Assembly: GCA_041743935.1 (NCBI GenBank)
Contig: JBGTLU010000041.1
Location: 21,696 to 85,695, forward strand
Direction: 5' to 3'
DNA: 64,000 bases
Source of the DNA: JBGTLU01 sp041743935
GTDB taxonomy: Bacteria; Bacteroidota; Bacteroidia; Sphingobacteriales; Sphingobacteriaceae
Shown here piece after piece: positions 18,620-26,650 of this stretch (position 1 is the stretch's first letter; the number at the start of each line of letters is the position of its first letter). Made by a program: the position numbers and the translations under genes. The notes below the pieces were generated by a model. The model was given only the letters and a program-made list of their open reading frames with translations. It was not told the origin of the DNA and did no database searches.

Positions 18620-19513
18620 ATGCTAAAAATTAAAAACATTGTAAAACAATATGCACAACACAAAGCACTAGATGATGTAAGCTTTGAGATTGAAAAGGGA
18701 TCTATTTTTGGTTTGCTTGGCCCTAATGGTGCCGGAAAAACGTCGTTAATTAGAATTATAAATCAAATTACTGCACCTGATAGTGGCGAGATTATTTTTC
18801 AAGGCGAAAAATTAAACCCCAACCATATCTCAAAAATAGGATACTTACCTGAGGAAAGAGGCTTGTACAAGAAGATGGAGATTGGCGAACAAATATTGTA
18901 TCTAGCCAGATTAAAAGGCCTGAGCAGTGCCGATGCTACGTTGAAAGTAAAATATTGGTTTGAAAAGTTGGAGATGAAAGATTGGTGGAAGAAGAAAGTA
19001 GAAGAATTATCCAAAGGGATGCAGCAAAAAGTTCAATTTGTCGCCACTGTTTTGCACGAACCGGAACTTTTGATATTAGATGAACCTTTTACAGGATTTG
19101 ACCCGGTAAATGCCGAAATTATAACCAACGAAATTCTAGAACTAAATAAAAAAGGTACTACGATTATTTTTTCTACGCACAGAATGGAATCGGTTGAAAA
19201 ACTATGTGATTCTATTGCGTTGATTCATAAATCTAAAAAGGTATTGGATGGTAAAGTGACAGAAATTAGAAACTCATACCGAAGTCAAACCTATGAAATT
19301 GGTTTTTCTGCTAATTCCTTGAATGGAAATCTGCCCTCAGATTATTCTTTAGTATCTACATCTAATAACAAGATGACGATAAAAATGAACTCCAATACCA
19401 GTTCAAATGATTTATTAAAAGCACTTATTCCTTATGTAGAAATAACCAGTTTTGAAGAAATTGTGCCCAGCATAAACGATATTTTTATCCAAACTGTAAC
19501 CGAAAATAACTAA
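18620..19513 (+). CDS. ABC transporter ATP-binding protein (NatA-like)
   Basis: The 297-residue ATPase has Walker A GPNGAGKT (34-41), signature LSKGMQQ (about 130-136) and Walker B LLILDEPFTGFDP (about 150-162). The C-terminal about 80 residues form an extra domain of the kind seen in NatA and other DUF4162-type exporters. The permease gene starts 23 bases downstream. Together they probably export sodium, a drug or another small substrate; the substrate is not defined. Confidence 0.9.
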   Translation: MLKIKNIVKQYAQHKALDDVSFEIEKGSIFGLLGPNGAGKTSLIRIINQITAPDSGEIIFQGEKLNPNHISKIGYLPEERGLYKKMEIGEQILYLARLKGLSSADATLKVKYWFEKLEMKDWWKKKVEELSKGMQQKVQFVATVLHEPELLILDEPFTGFDPVNAEIITNEILELNKKGTTIIFSTHRMESVEKLCDSIALIHKSKKVLDGKVTEIRNSYRSQTYEIGFSANSLNGNLPSDYSLVSTSNNKMTIKMNSNTSSNDLLKALIPYVEITSFEEIVPSINDIFIQTVTENN

Positions 19514-19536
19514 TCATCCCCCCTAAAACTAAACAG

Positions 19537-20862
19537 ATGAATAAGATTTTATTAATCATTAGACGCGAATATTTATCCAGAGTAAAAAAGAAATCGTTTA
19601 TCGTTTTAACCTTTGTGGTGCCATTGTTAATCATGATAATGTATGCCGGGGTTATTTTCTTAATTGCCGATGGTGATAAATTATCAGGCCCACGTTCTAT
19701 AGTTGTGGTAGATGAAAGCGGCATTTTTGCCAATCAATTTAAAAACGATGCAACTACTACCTATCTATATAGTACTAGCGACATAGAAACGGCTAAAGAA
19801 GAATTTAAGAATAGTAAAAACGATTTCTTATTACAAATACCACCTATTGGGGAAGAAAAAAGAATACGAGTTCAGATTTTTTCCGAAAAACAACCGGGCA
19901 TTGGACTGGTAAGTTCCATTGGCGATGAAATAGAAAATGTAATTAGAGATAAAAAATTATTAGATGCCAACATTGATACGGCCATTCTAAATAATTTGAG
20001 CACTAAAGTAAGTGTAGATACCAAAAAACTGACCGAAGACGGTGAAAAAGATGCTAGTACCATTGCAACTTTCGGTATCGGACTGGTATGTGCTTTTCTG
20101 ATTTACCTATTTATTTTTCTGTATGGTGTGCAAGTGATGCGTGGGGTAATTGAAGAGAAAACCAATCGGATTGTAGAAGTTATCATTTCTTCGGTTCGTC
20201 CATTTCAATTAATGATGGGTAAAATCATAGGCATTGCCATGGTTGGTTTAACGCAATTTTTATTGTGGGTAATATTAAGTGTTGCTGTTACTTCTGTAGT
20301 TGGGGCGGTGTTTGTTGGTGGTGCAGAAAAAAACATAATCGAAAATGTACAAAGTAGCACTGGAGTAACCGATGCAGAAATGCAAGCTGTACAAGAAACC
20401 GGTGTCATGGAAAAAGTAATGAAAGAGTTAGGCACCATTAATTTCCCATTCATTTTAGGATGTTTTATATTCTATTTTTTAGGTGGATATTTAATGTATA
20501 GTGCCCTTTTTGCAGCCATTGGTTCGGCTGTAGATAACGAAACTGAAACTCAACAGTTTATGCTCCCCATAACCATACCGCTAATTTTTGCTTTTATCAT
20601 CTCTGTAAATGTGGTTCCAAATGCTCCAGATAGTGCATTGGCATTTTGGTTATCCATCATCCCGCTTACTTCACCAGTAGTCATGATGGTTAGAATAGCA
20701 TATGAAGTACCCACTTGGGAGCTATTACTTTCGATGGGATTATTAATTGTAGGTTTTGTGTTTACCGTTTGGATAGCCGGAAGAATCTACAGAACAGGCA
20801 TTTTAATGTATGGCAAAAAAGTAACCTTTAAGGAATTAGGCAAATGGCTGTTTTATAAGTAA
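19537..20862 (+). CDS. ABC-2 type permease (NatB-like)
   Basis: The 441-residue membrane protein has one N-terminal transmembrane segment (about 20-45), a soluble extracytoplasmic domain to about residue 175 and five or more C-terminal segments. The first soluble part EEKTNRIVEVIISSVRPFQLMMGKI and the segment layout fit ABC-2 permeases of the NatB kind. It forms the membrane part of the transporter with the gene just upstream. The sequence after its stop holds a long inverted repeat. Confidence 0.88.
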   Translation: MNKILLIIRREYLSRVKKKSFIVLTFVVPLLIMIMYAGVIFLIADGDKLSGPRSIVVVDESGIFANQFKNDATTTYLYSTSDIETAKEEFKNSKNDFLLQIPPIGEEKRIRVQIFSEKQPGIGLVSSIGDEIENVIRDKKLLDANIDTAILNNLSTKVSVDTKKLTEDGEKDASTIATFGIGLVCAFLIYLFIFLYGVQVMRGVIEEKTNRIVEVIISSVRPFQLMMGKIIGIAMVGLTQFLLWVILSVAVTSVVGAVFVGGAEKNIIENVQSSTGVTDAEMQAVQETGVMEKVMKELGTINFPFILGCFIFYFLGGYLMYSALFAAIGSAVDNETETQQFMLPITIPLIFAFIISVNVVPNAPDSALAFWLSIIPLTSPVVMMVRIAYEVPTWELLLSMGLLIVGFVFTVWIAGRIYRTGILMYGKKVTFKELGKWLFYK

Positions 20863-20881
20863 GGTATGAGATTTTAGATAA

Positions 20882-20927
20882 TAGTGATTAGTTGTTAGAA
20901 TGAAGAAAAACTAACAACTAATCACTA
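20882..20927. repeat. Perfect 17-bp inverted repeat between convergent genes
   Basis: The arms are 20882-20898 and 20911-20927, with a 12-base loop. The right arm covers the maf stop codon and its last codons. No strong T run follows, so it is not a standard terminator, though it could act as one or as an RNA 3'-end stabiliser for both genes. Confidence 0.85.
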
Positions 20928-21496
20928 ATCACTATTTCATTTATAGCCTTGTATAATTTTTCTGTAGGTAAGCCAACGATATTGGTGTAGGAGCCTTCTA
21001 TCCGTTTAATTTTATTTAGTCCAATCCATTCCTGAATACCATATGCTCCTGCTTTATCATATGGTTTATATGTTTCTAAATAATAGTCAATTTCGGCGCT
21101 GGTAAGGTTCTCGAAATAAACAACGGAGGTATCAAAAAATGATTGAATTTTCTGTTTATGCATCAAACAAACTACCGTAATCACTTCATGTTTTTTACCC
21201 GAAAGTTTTTCTAACATGCTACGTGCTTCTGCCCTATTTGCCGGTTTTCCTAAAATTTCATTCTCCAACACTACAATGGTATCGGCAGTTATTATTATTT
21301 CAGAAGAAACGAGTTGATCAAATGCTTCGATTTTTTTATTAGCTATGAATTGTGCAATCTCTTTAGGAGATAAATCACTCGGAAAGCTCTCGTCTACTTC
21401 CTTTAGCACAACCTTAAACGTAAACCCCATTTGGGCTAATAATTCATGCCTTCTAGGGGATTTGGAGGCTAAAATGATAGGTGCTTTCTGAATCAT
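20918..21496 (-). CDS. maf: Maf-like nucleotide pyrophosphatase
   Basis: The protein is 192 residues long from ATG 21496. It begins IILASKSPRRHELLAQMGF, the Maf signature, followed by DESFP and TADTIVV. Maf proteins hydrolyse non-canonical or modified NTPs to the monophosphate. The ATG overlaps the kdsC stop (TAATG), so translation is coupled. The last residues are encoded by an intergenic-type repeat (GTGATTAG copies), which suggests that the end of the gene has been overwritten by the tail sequence. Confidence 0.92.
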   Translation of the reverse strand: MIQKAPIILASKSPRRHELLAQMGFTFKVVLKEVDESFPSDLSPKEIAQFIANKKIEAFDQLVSSEIIITADTIVVLENEILGKPANRAEARSMLEKLSGKKHEVITVVCLMHKQKIQSFFDTSVVYFENLTSAEIDYYLETYKPYDKAGAYGIQEWIGLNKIKRIEGSYTNIVGLPTEKLYKAINEIVISD

Positions 21497-22032
21497 TACC
21501 AAGAAGTAATTCCTTCGTCTTTATTCTTATCTGGTTCAAACCATTTGCCTTGTACTTTCATCACTTTTTCAATCACATCTCTTGCTACTCCTTCTCCGCC
21601 ATTCATTGGTGATACATACTGAGAAATGGATTTAATTTCTTGGCAAGCATCTGCAGGACAAGCGGCTATTAATGCTTCTTTCATCATCCAATAATCAGGT
21701 AAATCATCTCCAATAACCATAATTTGCTTAGCTGATACATTCAACCTGTATAAAACATCGTTAAGCTTCTTTAATTTATCGGCAATTCCCAAATGAACTT
21801 GTCTAGAGCCTAAACTTTGTAAACGAATTAAAACACCTTGTGAAAAACCTCCGGAAATAATCACCACTTGAAAACCCTTTTTAATTGCCAATTGAATTGC
21901 ATAACCATCTTTAATGTTAAACGTACGGAGCTGCTCACCGCCTTCATTAACTAAAATAGAACCATCTGTTAGCACACCATCCACATCAAAAACGAAGGTG
22001 TTTATTTTATGTAGATTCTCTAAAAAGCTCAT
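21496..22032 (-). CDS. kdsC: KdsC-type HAD phosphatase (KDO-8-phosphate phosphatase)
   Basis: The 178-residue protein has the HAD nucleophile motif FDVDGVLTDG with D16 and D18, then SGG and GDDLPDYWMM as later motifs. It lacks a cap domain, as in tetrameric KdsC enzymes. It removes phosphate from 3-deoxy-D-manno-octulosonate 8-phosphate in LPS inner-core synthesis. It overlaps maf by one base. Substrate choice is by family; other C0-type HAD phosphatases look similar. Confidence 0.85.
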   Translation of the reverse strand: MSFLENLHKINTFVFDVDGVLTDGSILVNEGGEQLRTFNIKDGYAIQLAIKKGFQVVIISGGFSQGVLIRLQSLGSRQVHLGIADKLKKLNDVLYRLNVSAKQIMVIGDDLPDYWMMKEALIAACPADACQEIKSISQYVSPMNGGEGVARDVIEKVMKVQGKWFEPDKNKDEGITSW

Positions 22033-22054
22033 AAATACGATTTGTGAATTTGTT

Positions 22055-22138
22055 AAATTATTAAAGGTTTAGAGGAGGTTTAGAAAGTTTAGAGGGTTTA
22101 GATATTCTTAACTATACTATCTCACTACTGTCTATTCA
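22055..22138. repeat. Low-complexity region with GGTTTAGA and CAGTAGTGA units
   Basis: The plus strand reads GGTTTAGAGGAGGTTTAGAAAG and then AGTTTAGAGGGTTTAGATA. Nearer to iscX the minus strand reads CAGTAGTGAATAGACAGTAGTGA. The two parts point in opposite directions, although both flanking genes are on the minus strand. Confidence 0.55.
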
Positions 22139-22381
22139 CTACTGATTATCTCTCCATTCATACACCCAGGCAGATTGTATTTGCTCTAAATGTGCTTCGT
22201 TAGATTCTTCGCGCTTGCCTGCAAAATTTGGAATTTCTAACACCCACTCTAATAAATCAGTGAAACGTATTCTATAGATTTTAGATTCACCAAATTCATC
22301 ACCAAAACGTTCATATAATGTCATGGCTATATCTTCATGATCTTTCCAATGTATTGGTAGTTCAAATTTTTCATTCATCAT
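22139..22381 (-). CDS. iscX: Iron-sulfur assembly protein IscX
   Basis: The 80-residue acidic protein has the IscX pattern: W-x-D-x-x-DIAMTLYERFGD near residues 12-29, IRFTDLLEWVLE at 43-54, and SNEAHLEQIQSAWVYEW near the end. IscX binds the cysteine desulfurase IscS and iron and tunes cluster assembly. It lies 10 bases after the ferredoxin gene, the same pairing as fdx-iscX in the E. coli isc operon, although the other isc genes are not here. Confidence 0.88.
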   Translation of the reverse strand: MMNEKFELPIHWKDHEDIAMTLYERFGDEFGESKIYRIRFTDLLEWVLEIPNFAGKREESNEAHLEQIQSAWVYEWRDNQ

Positions 22382-22391
22382 AATTATAAAA

Positions 22392-22724
22392 TTAATGCCC
22401 CATAAAATTAGATTGATCCGGAATTAAAACTTCAATATCTCCATCAATAACTACACACTGGCACCCCAAACGAGATTCAATGGTTGGACTAATGGCTCTA
22501 TCAATAAAATCTTCTTCCTTATCTGATATTTCTTGCAAATGTTGCATGCCGGATTTTACGTAAATATGGCAAGTGCTACAACCACAAACTCCACCACAAT
22601 TATGCTGAAGCTCAATGTTGTTCTCTAATGCTACATCTAAAACCGATTCTCCCTCGGCAATTGGTAATTCTATAGGTTGGTGATCTTTCTCTTCGAACGT
22701 AAAGGTTACTTTAAAAACTTTCAT
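22392..22724 (-). CDS. fdx: Adrenodoxin-type [2Fe-2S] ferredoxin
   Basis: The protein is 110 residues long from ATG 22724; the longer frame would use TTG. Cysteines C43, C49, C52 and C88 have the CX5CX2C...C spacing of isc-type ferredoxins and bind one [2Fe-2S] cluster; HNCGG and CSTCH are visible. It supplies electrons for iron-sulfur assembly or for another redox partner. It is followed by iscX, which supports the assembly role. Confidence 0.92.
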   Translation of the reverse strand: MKVFKVTFTFEEKDHQPIELPIAEGESVLDVALENNIELQHNCGGVCGCSTCHIYVKSGMQHLQEISDKEEDFIDRAISPTIESRLGCQCVVIDGDIEVLIPDQSNFMGH

Positions 22725-22761
22725 TTGATGGCAAAAGTACAATTTTTCAATTCCAATACAG

Positions 22762-23523
22762 TTATTTTTTATGGGATTTAATACTGTTTGTTAGTGCTAG
22801 ATAAATGTTTTCTAATGTTGGATCGTTTTCTAAAAATTTGAGATGAGTCGCAATGGTTTTTTCATCGCCCCTTAATGCCGGTCCAGTTTGAGCTTGTATA
22901 GGTGGCAATGTTTTAATTTTTTCAGCCGTTTCTGCGACGAGTGGTTTAAGCAAATCAAAACTAAGCCCATTTTTTTCTAAGATATTGGATGAAAGGTGAT
23001 ACAGATGATTACTAAAATTACAAGCAAAAACTGCTGCAACATGTAATGCTTTTCTTTGATCTGAATTTATATATATCACCTCATTGGATATTGCCTGGGC
23101 TAATTTTTTTAAGGTACATGTTGCCTCTTCGGAGGATGTTTCTACACAAATTGGAATGGTTAACCAGTTCACTTCTTTAGTTATAGAGAAAGTTTGCAAT
23201 GGGTATAGAACTCCAATTTGAGATGCAGATTTTTCGAGTATACTCATGGGTAATGTACCAGATGTATGAATTATTAGCACAGCTTTATCCGTAATTTCAG
23301 GAACTATTTGTGCTAAAGCATCGTCTGTAATAGATACTATTAGAACATCTACTTGTTTTATTTCCAAATAATCATTGATAGGAAGTGCACCAATCGTGTT
23401 GGCTAAACGGTTTGCATTCTCAATATTACGGCTATACACCTGTACAATTTCATATCCGGCCGTAAATAAAGCTTGTGCCAAATGTGTTGCCACATTACCG
23501 GAACCCACAAAAGAAACTTTCAT
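22762..23523 (-). CDS. Rossmann-like / DUF2520 domain protein
   Basis: The 253-residue protein begins MKVSFVGSGNVATHLAQAL, a dinucleotide-binding fold. The second half carries ALHVAAVFACNFSNHL and a helical domain matching DUF2520. Overall it resembles the 6-phosphogluconate-dehydrogenase-like proteins labelled DUF2520. Cofactor and substrate are unknown. Its ATG shares a base with the ccmF stop, so the two are coupled, but no functional link to cytochrome maturation is established. Confidence 0.82.
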   Translation of the reverse strand: MKVSFVGSGNVATHLAQALFTAGYEIVQVYSRNIENANRLANTIGALPINDYLEIKQVDVLIVSITDDALAQIVPEITDKAVLIIHTSGTLPMSILEKSASQIGVLYPLQTFSITKEVNWLTIPICVETSSEEATCTLKKLAQAISNEVIYINSDQRKALHVAAVFACNFSNHLYHLSSNILEKNGLSFDLLKPLVAETAEKIKTLPPIQAQTGPALRGDEKTIATHLKFLENDPTLENIYLALTNSIKSHKK

Positions 23524-25970
23524 TATAAGGTCGTTTTTAACTCTTTCGATCTTCTAAAAATAGCTAATATAAATCCGATTACCATAATGATGGTACCACC
23601 CCAAAGTAAATTTATGTATGGAAAAACAATCGCTTTCATGATGATATAATCCTGAGGATCTGGTTCTTTAAACTGAACCATCACTTTATAGCTTTTAGTT
23701 TCGGGAAAAATTTGCGAGAAATTTAATCGTAATCCTATGGCGTCTTCTACTTTTGGCAATGAAAATTCTGTTCCACCTTTAGATACTAAAACCGGTTCTA
23801 ATGTATATTGCTCTCCACTAAACATATTTACTTGCATAATTAAACCTAATGCAAAATCTCCAGGAGCTAATGTTAAATCTCGTAAAGGCACATTCGTATT
23901 GGTACCCAATAAAACAATTCTTCCGTCTTTAAATCGGATGGTGTCACCCACTGCAATGGTATAGTCAACCGGATCTAAATATCCTTCATTTCCATCGTGG
24001 TCGTGCCCATCATCTGGGGAGTGAACTTCTTTTTTCGGAACAGAGGTTACGTGAGTATACACATCATGTAACATATAATGGCGAGTATCTGGCGATGCAA
24101 TTAATCCCATTTTTGGATTTATTTGCGCATTCGGGAACAGATTAAATTCATCTTTTAATTTACCGTTCTTGTCGTACTCTTTGTAGTTTACTTTGTAGAA
24201 AATATTTGGGCCTGAGGTAGAATCTCCTAAATAAGTAACCATGTAACGCTCCATTTGTACCGGCTCATCTTTCCACAGTAAAATATTCTCTCGTTTATTC
24301 TTTGCATCGAAATCTTTGCCAAAATCTACACCTGCAGTATTTAAGGAAATTGCCTCACTTTGAGATGCAGCAACCAAGGCACCTACTAACATAATAGCAA
24401 ACCCGATGTGTGCTACAGCAGAACCTGCTAATTTAAAGTTCCCTTTAAAAGCTTCGCCCATAATTTTAACATTGGTAAGAATGGAAAAAGTAGATGCATA
24501 AACCAATACGATGTACATTAAATTTTCATACACACCGGTGATGTAAACAAAACCAGCAGTAATAAATATGGCTAGTACGGCTGGTATAGCAATGCTTATA
24601 TAGAATTTTCTGCTATCGGTATTCTTAAATTTTAAATATTGAGAAAATCCAGAAACCAACATAATTAATACTGCAATTGGTAATTGCCATTTATTATAGT
24701 GTTGTATTGGATCGGTTGGAGGGGCTATGTTAGTACCAAAAATGGCATTATAAACAGGTATAGAAGTAGAAGCTAATACTTGTAAACAAGATATAGTCAT
24801 GATTAAAGCACCTATGAATAGCCAAAACTCTCTAGAGTAGGTTTGTTCGTCTTTTTCAGTTATTGGGAAATTTTTCCAATGTTTTACAAATAAAAAGATT
24901 CCTATAATTAAGAATGCCAAAATGTAAAAAATCAATTGGCCTGACATCCCTAAATCTGTAAATGAATGTACGGAAGCTTCGCCTAAAACACCACTCCGGG
25001 TTAAAAATGATGCATATAAAACGGAGATGAAACTAATATATACCAAAAAGAGAGTAGTAAAATAAGAATGTCCTGTGCTGCGATAAGCAATCATCACGTG
25101 AACTGCCGCAATTAATATTAACCAAGGAATGATGGAAGCATTTTCAACCGGATCCCAAGCCCAAAATCCACCAAAATTTAATGCTTCATACGCCCAAAAA
25201 GAACCCATGATAATACCGGTTCCTAAAACCATCACCGCAATTAATGCCCACGGCAATGCAGGTTGTATCCATTCTTTGTAGCGTTGCGTCCAAACGCCAG
25301 CTAGTGCATAAGCAAATGGAACAATCATGGCTGCAAAACCAAAAAATAATGTAGGCGGATGAATGACCATCCAATAGTTTTGCAATAATGGATTCAATCC
25401 ATTACCATCGGTGATGAATGCTAAATAATCTGGACGAGAAAAAACAGGTCCTTCAACCGCATCTCGCAAAAGGATAAAAGGAGAACTTCCAATACGTTGC
25501 CCAAGTAGCTCTATACCTATTAACATAGACATAATAAACACTTGAGAAAGACAAACAAAAGTCATGACACTACTTTCCCAACTTTTGGCAAAACGAATTA
25601 AAACGTTACCAATTACTAATTGCCAAAAACCCCAAAGCAAGAAACTTCCTTCTTGACCTTCCCAGAAACAAGATATAATGTAATGAGTTGGTAATTCTTT
25701 GGATGAATGTGCCCAAGCATAATAATACTCAAAATAATGATTGTATATGATATAAAAAAGGGCGGCAACTATGCCAATTAGCGCAAATGAATGTATTCTG
25801 AACGACCAACGAGCAATGTTCTTCCAAGAATTACTTTCTAATTCATTGGTATTGGTGGTTGAGAAATAATAAGCTATGGTGGATAAAAGTGCGGTACCAA
25901 ATGCTAAGACTACTAAAAACTGACCTATGTTACCGGGTAATAAGTTCTCTCCTACGAATTGTATTTCCAT
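23523..25970 (-). CDS. ccmF: Cytochrome c heme lyase subunit CcmF (CcsA/CcmF superfamily)
   Basis: The 815-residue polytopic protein contains the WWD-type segment GGFWAWDPVENASIIPW at about 266-282, plus HPPTLFFGF and several conserved histidines. It attaches heme to apocytochrome c at the periplasmic face, taking it from CcmE. The C-terminal half holds a periplasmic domain of about 200 residues before the last transmembrane segment. ccmE lies 25 bases upstream. ccmABC, ccmG and ccmH are not in the window. Confidence 0.92.
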   Translation of the reverse strand: MEIQFVGENLLPGNIGQFLVVLAFGTALLSTIAYYFSTTNTNELESNSWKNIARWSFRIHSFALIGIVAALFYIIYNHYFEYYYAWAHSSKELPTHYIISCFWEGQEGSFLLWGFWQLVIGNVLIRFAKSWESSVMTFVCLSQVFIMSMLIGIELLGQRIGSSPFILLRDAVEGPVFSRPDYLAFITDGNGLNPLLQNYWMVIHPPTLFFGFAAMIVPFAYALAGVWTQRYKEWIQPALPWALIAVMVLGTGIIMGSFWAYEALNFGGFWAWDPVENASIIPWLILIAAVHVMIAYRSTGHSYFTTLFLVYISFISVLYASFLTRSGVLGEASVHSFTDLGMSGQLIFYILAFLIIGIFLFVKHWKNFPITEKDEQTYSREFWLFIGALIMTISCLQVLASTSIPVYNAIFGTNIAPPTDPIQHYNKWQLPIAVLIMLVSGFSQYLKFKNTDSRKFYISIAIPAVLAIFITAGFVYITGVYENLMYIVLVYASTFSILTNVKIMGEAFKGNFKLAGSAVAHIGFAIMLVGALVAASQSEAISLNTAGVDFGKDFDAKNKRENILLWKDEPVQMERYMVTYLGDSTSGPNIFYKVNYKEYDKNGKLKDEFNLFPNAQINPKMGLIASPDTRHYMLHDVYTHVTSVPKKEVHSPDDGHDHDGNEGYLDPVDYTIAVGDTIRFKDGRIVLLGTNTNVPLRDLTLAPGDFALGLIMQVNMFSGEQYTLEPVLVSKGGTEFSLPKVEDAIGLRLNFSQIFPETKSYKVMVQFKEPDPQDYIIMKAIVFPYINLLWGGTIIMVIGFILAIFRRSKELKTTL

Positions 25971-25995
25971 TTATTTTAAAGAAGTGTTAGGTTGG

Positions 25996-26403
25996 TTATG
26001 AATTTGAGTTAGCGGTAACTTCAATGATTTCCACTTCGTCTTCTGTGTATTTAGATGGGCATTTCATTAATATTTTACTAGCATGAAATTCATCCCCCTT
26101 CATTTTCCCTGTCAAAACAATTTGTTCAGAGCGCTCAAAGTCTTGAGGTTTGCTACCAATAAACACAACTTTATTTTCAACCCCATTGTTGTCTACCATG
26201 TAAAAGGAAAAATAATTGGCATCGGTTAACGGATCATAAATTAAATCTTTATCTTTTACCAACTGCCCTACCACATGCAACTCAGAATCTGATTTTTGAG
26301 CCGTTCTGAAATCAGCATAAGTGCTTGAATCAGCATAAGTACTAATGATTACTGCAATGGCTACTGCTATTACTAGGATACCAATTAAATGATTTTTCTT
26401 CAT
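25996..26403 (-). CDS. ccmE: CcmE heme chaperone, Cys-type
   Basis: The 135-residue protein has one N-terminal membrane anchor (about 5-22) and a small beta-barrel domain. The end of the barrel reads FHASKILMKCPSKY, which aligns with the VLAKHDENY segment of E. coli CcmE. The covalent heme-binding His is therefore Cys (C115) and the following tyrosine (Y119) is kept, giving CxxxY instead of HxxxY. Such variants are known outside the proteobacterial type. It should carry heme to CcmF, whose gene follows. Confidence 0.88.
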   Translation of the reverse strand: MKKNHLIGILVIAVAIAVIISTYADSSTYADFRTAQKSDSELHVVGQLVKDKDLIYDPLTDANYFSFYMVDNNGVENKVVFIGSKPQDFERSEQIVLTGKMKGDEFHASKILMKCPSKYTEDEVEIIEVTANSNS

Positions 26404-26420
26404 CGTGTTTACTTGATTCG

Positions 26421-26428
26421 CAAATGTA
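26421..26428 (-). promoter_or_regulatory. Possible -7 box for the ccmE operon
   Basis: The minus strand reads TACATTTG followed by C, an exact TAnnTTTG match, 17 bases before the ccmE ATG. No TTG sits at the expected -33 distance. Confidence 0.45.
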
Positions 26429-26650
26429 CAATTTTTAACGATTATTGGATTCTAAAGTTTAGTAAAACATAGCTAAAAGTGCTAAAAATGGCTAGTAAGC
26501 TCTTATTTAGAAATGTTATAAATAAGTAATGCCATTCGTAATTCATTTTATTGTATTTGCCAATCCGTTTATTCAAGAAAAATATCGTCTAGAATAGATT
26601 TAGAATAAAATTATGAAACTCCAACACTTCTTTTCTTATTTTTATCGGTC

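Noticed and set aside
19485..19733. Minus-strand frame of 82 codons across the natA/natB junction
   Set aside because: It is fully antisense to two well-supported genes and has no recognisable product.
20882..20927. Inverted repeat considered as an insertion sequence end or attachment site
   Set aside because: There is no transposase, no second copy and no target duplication; the arms are made of the local tail units.
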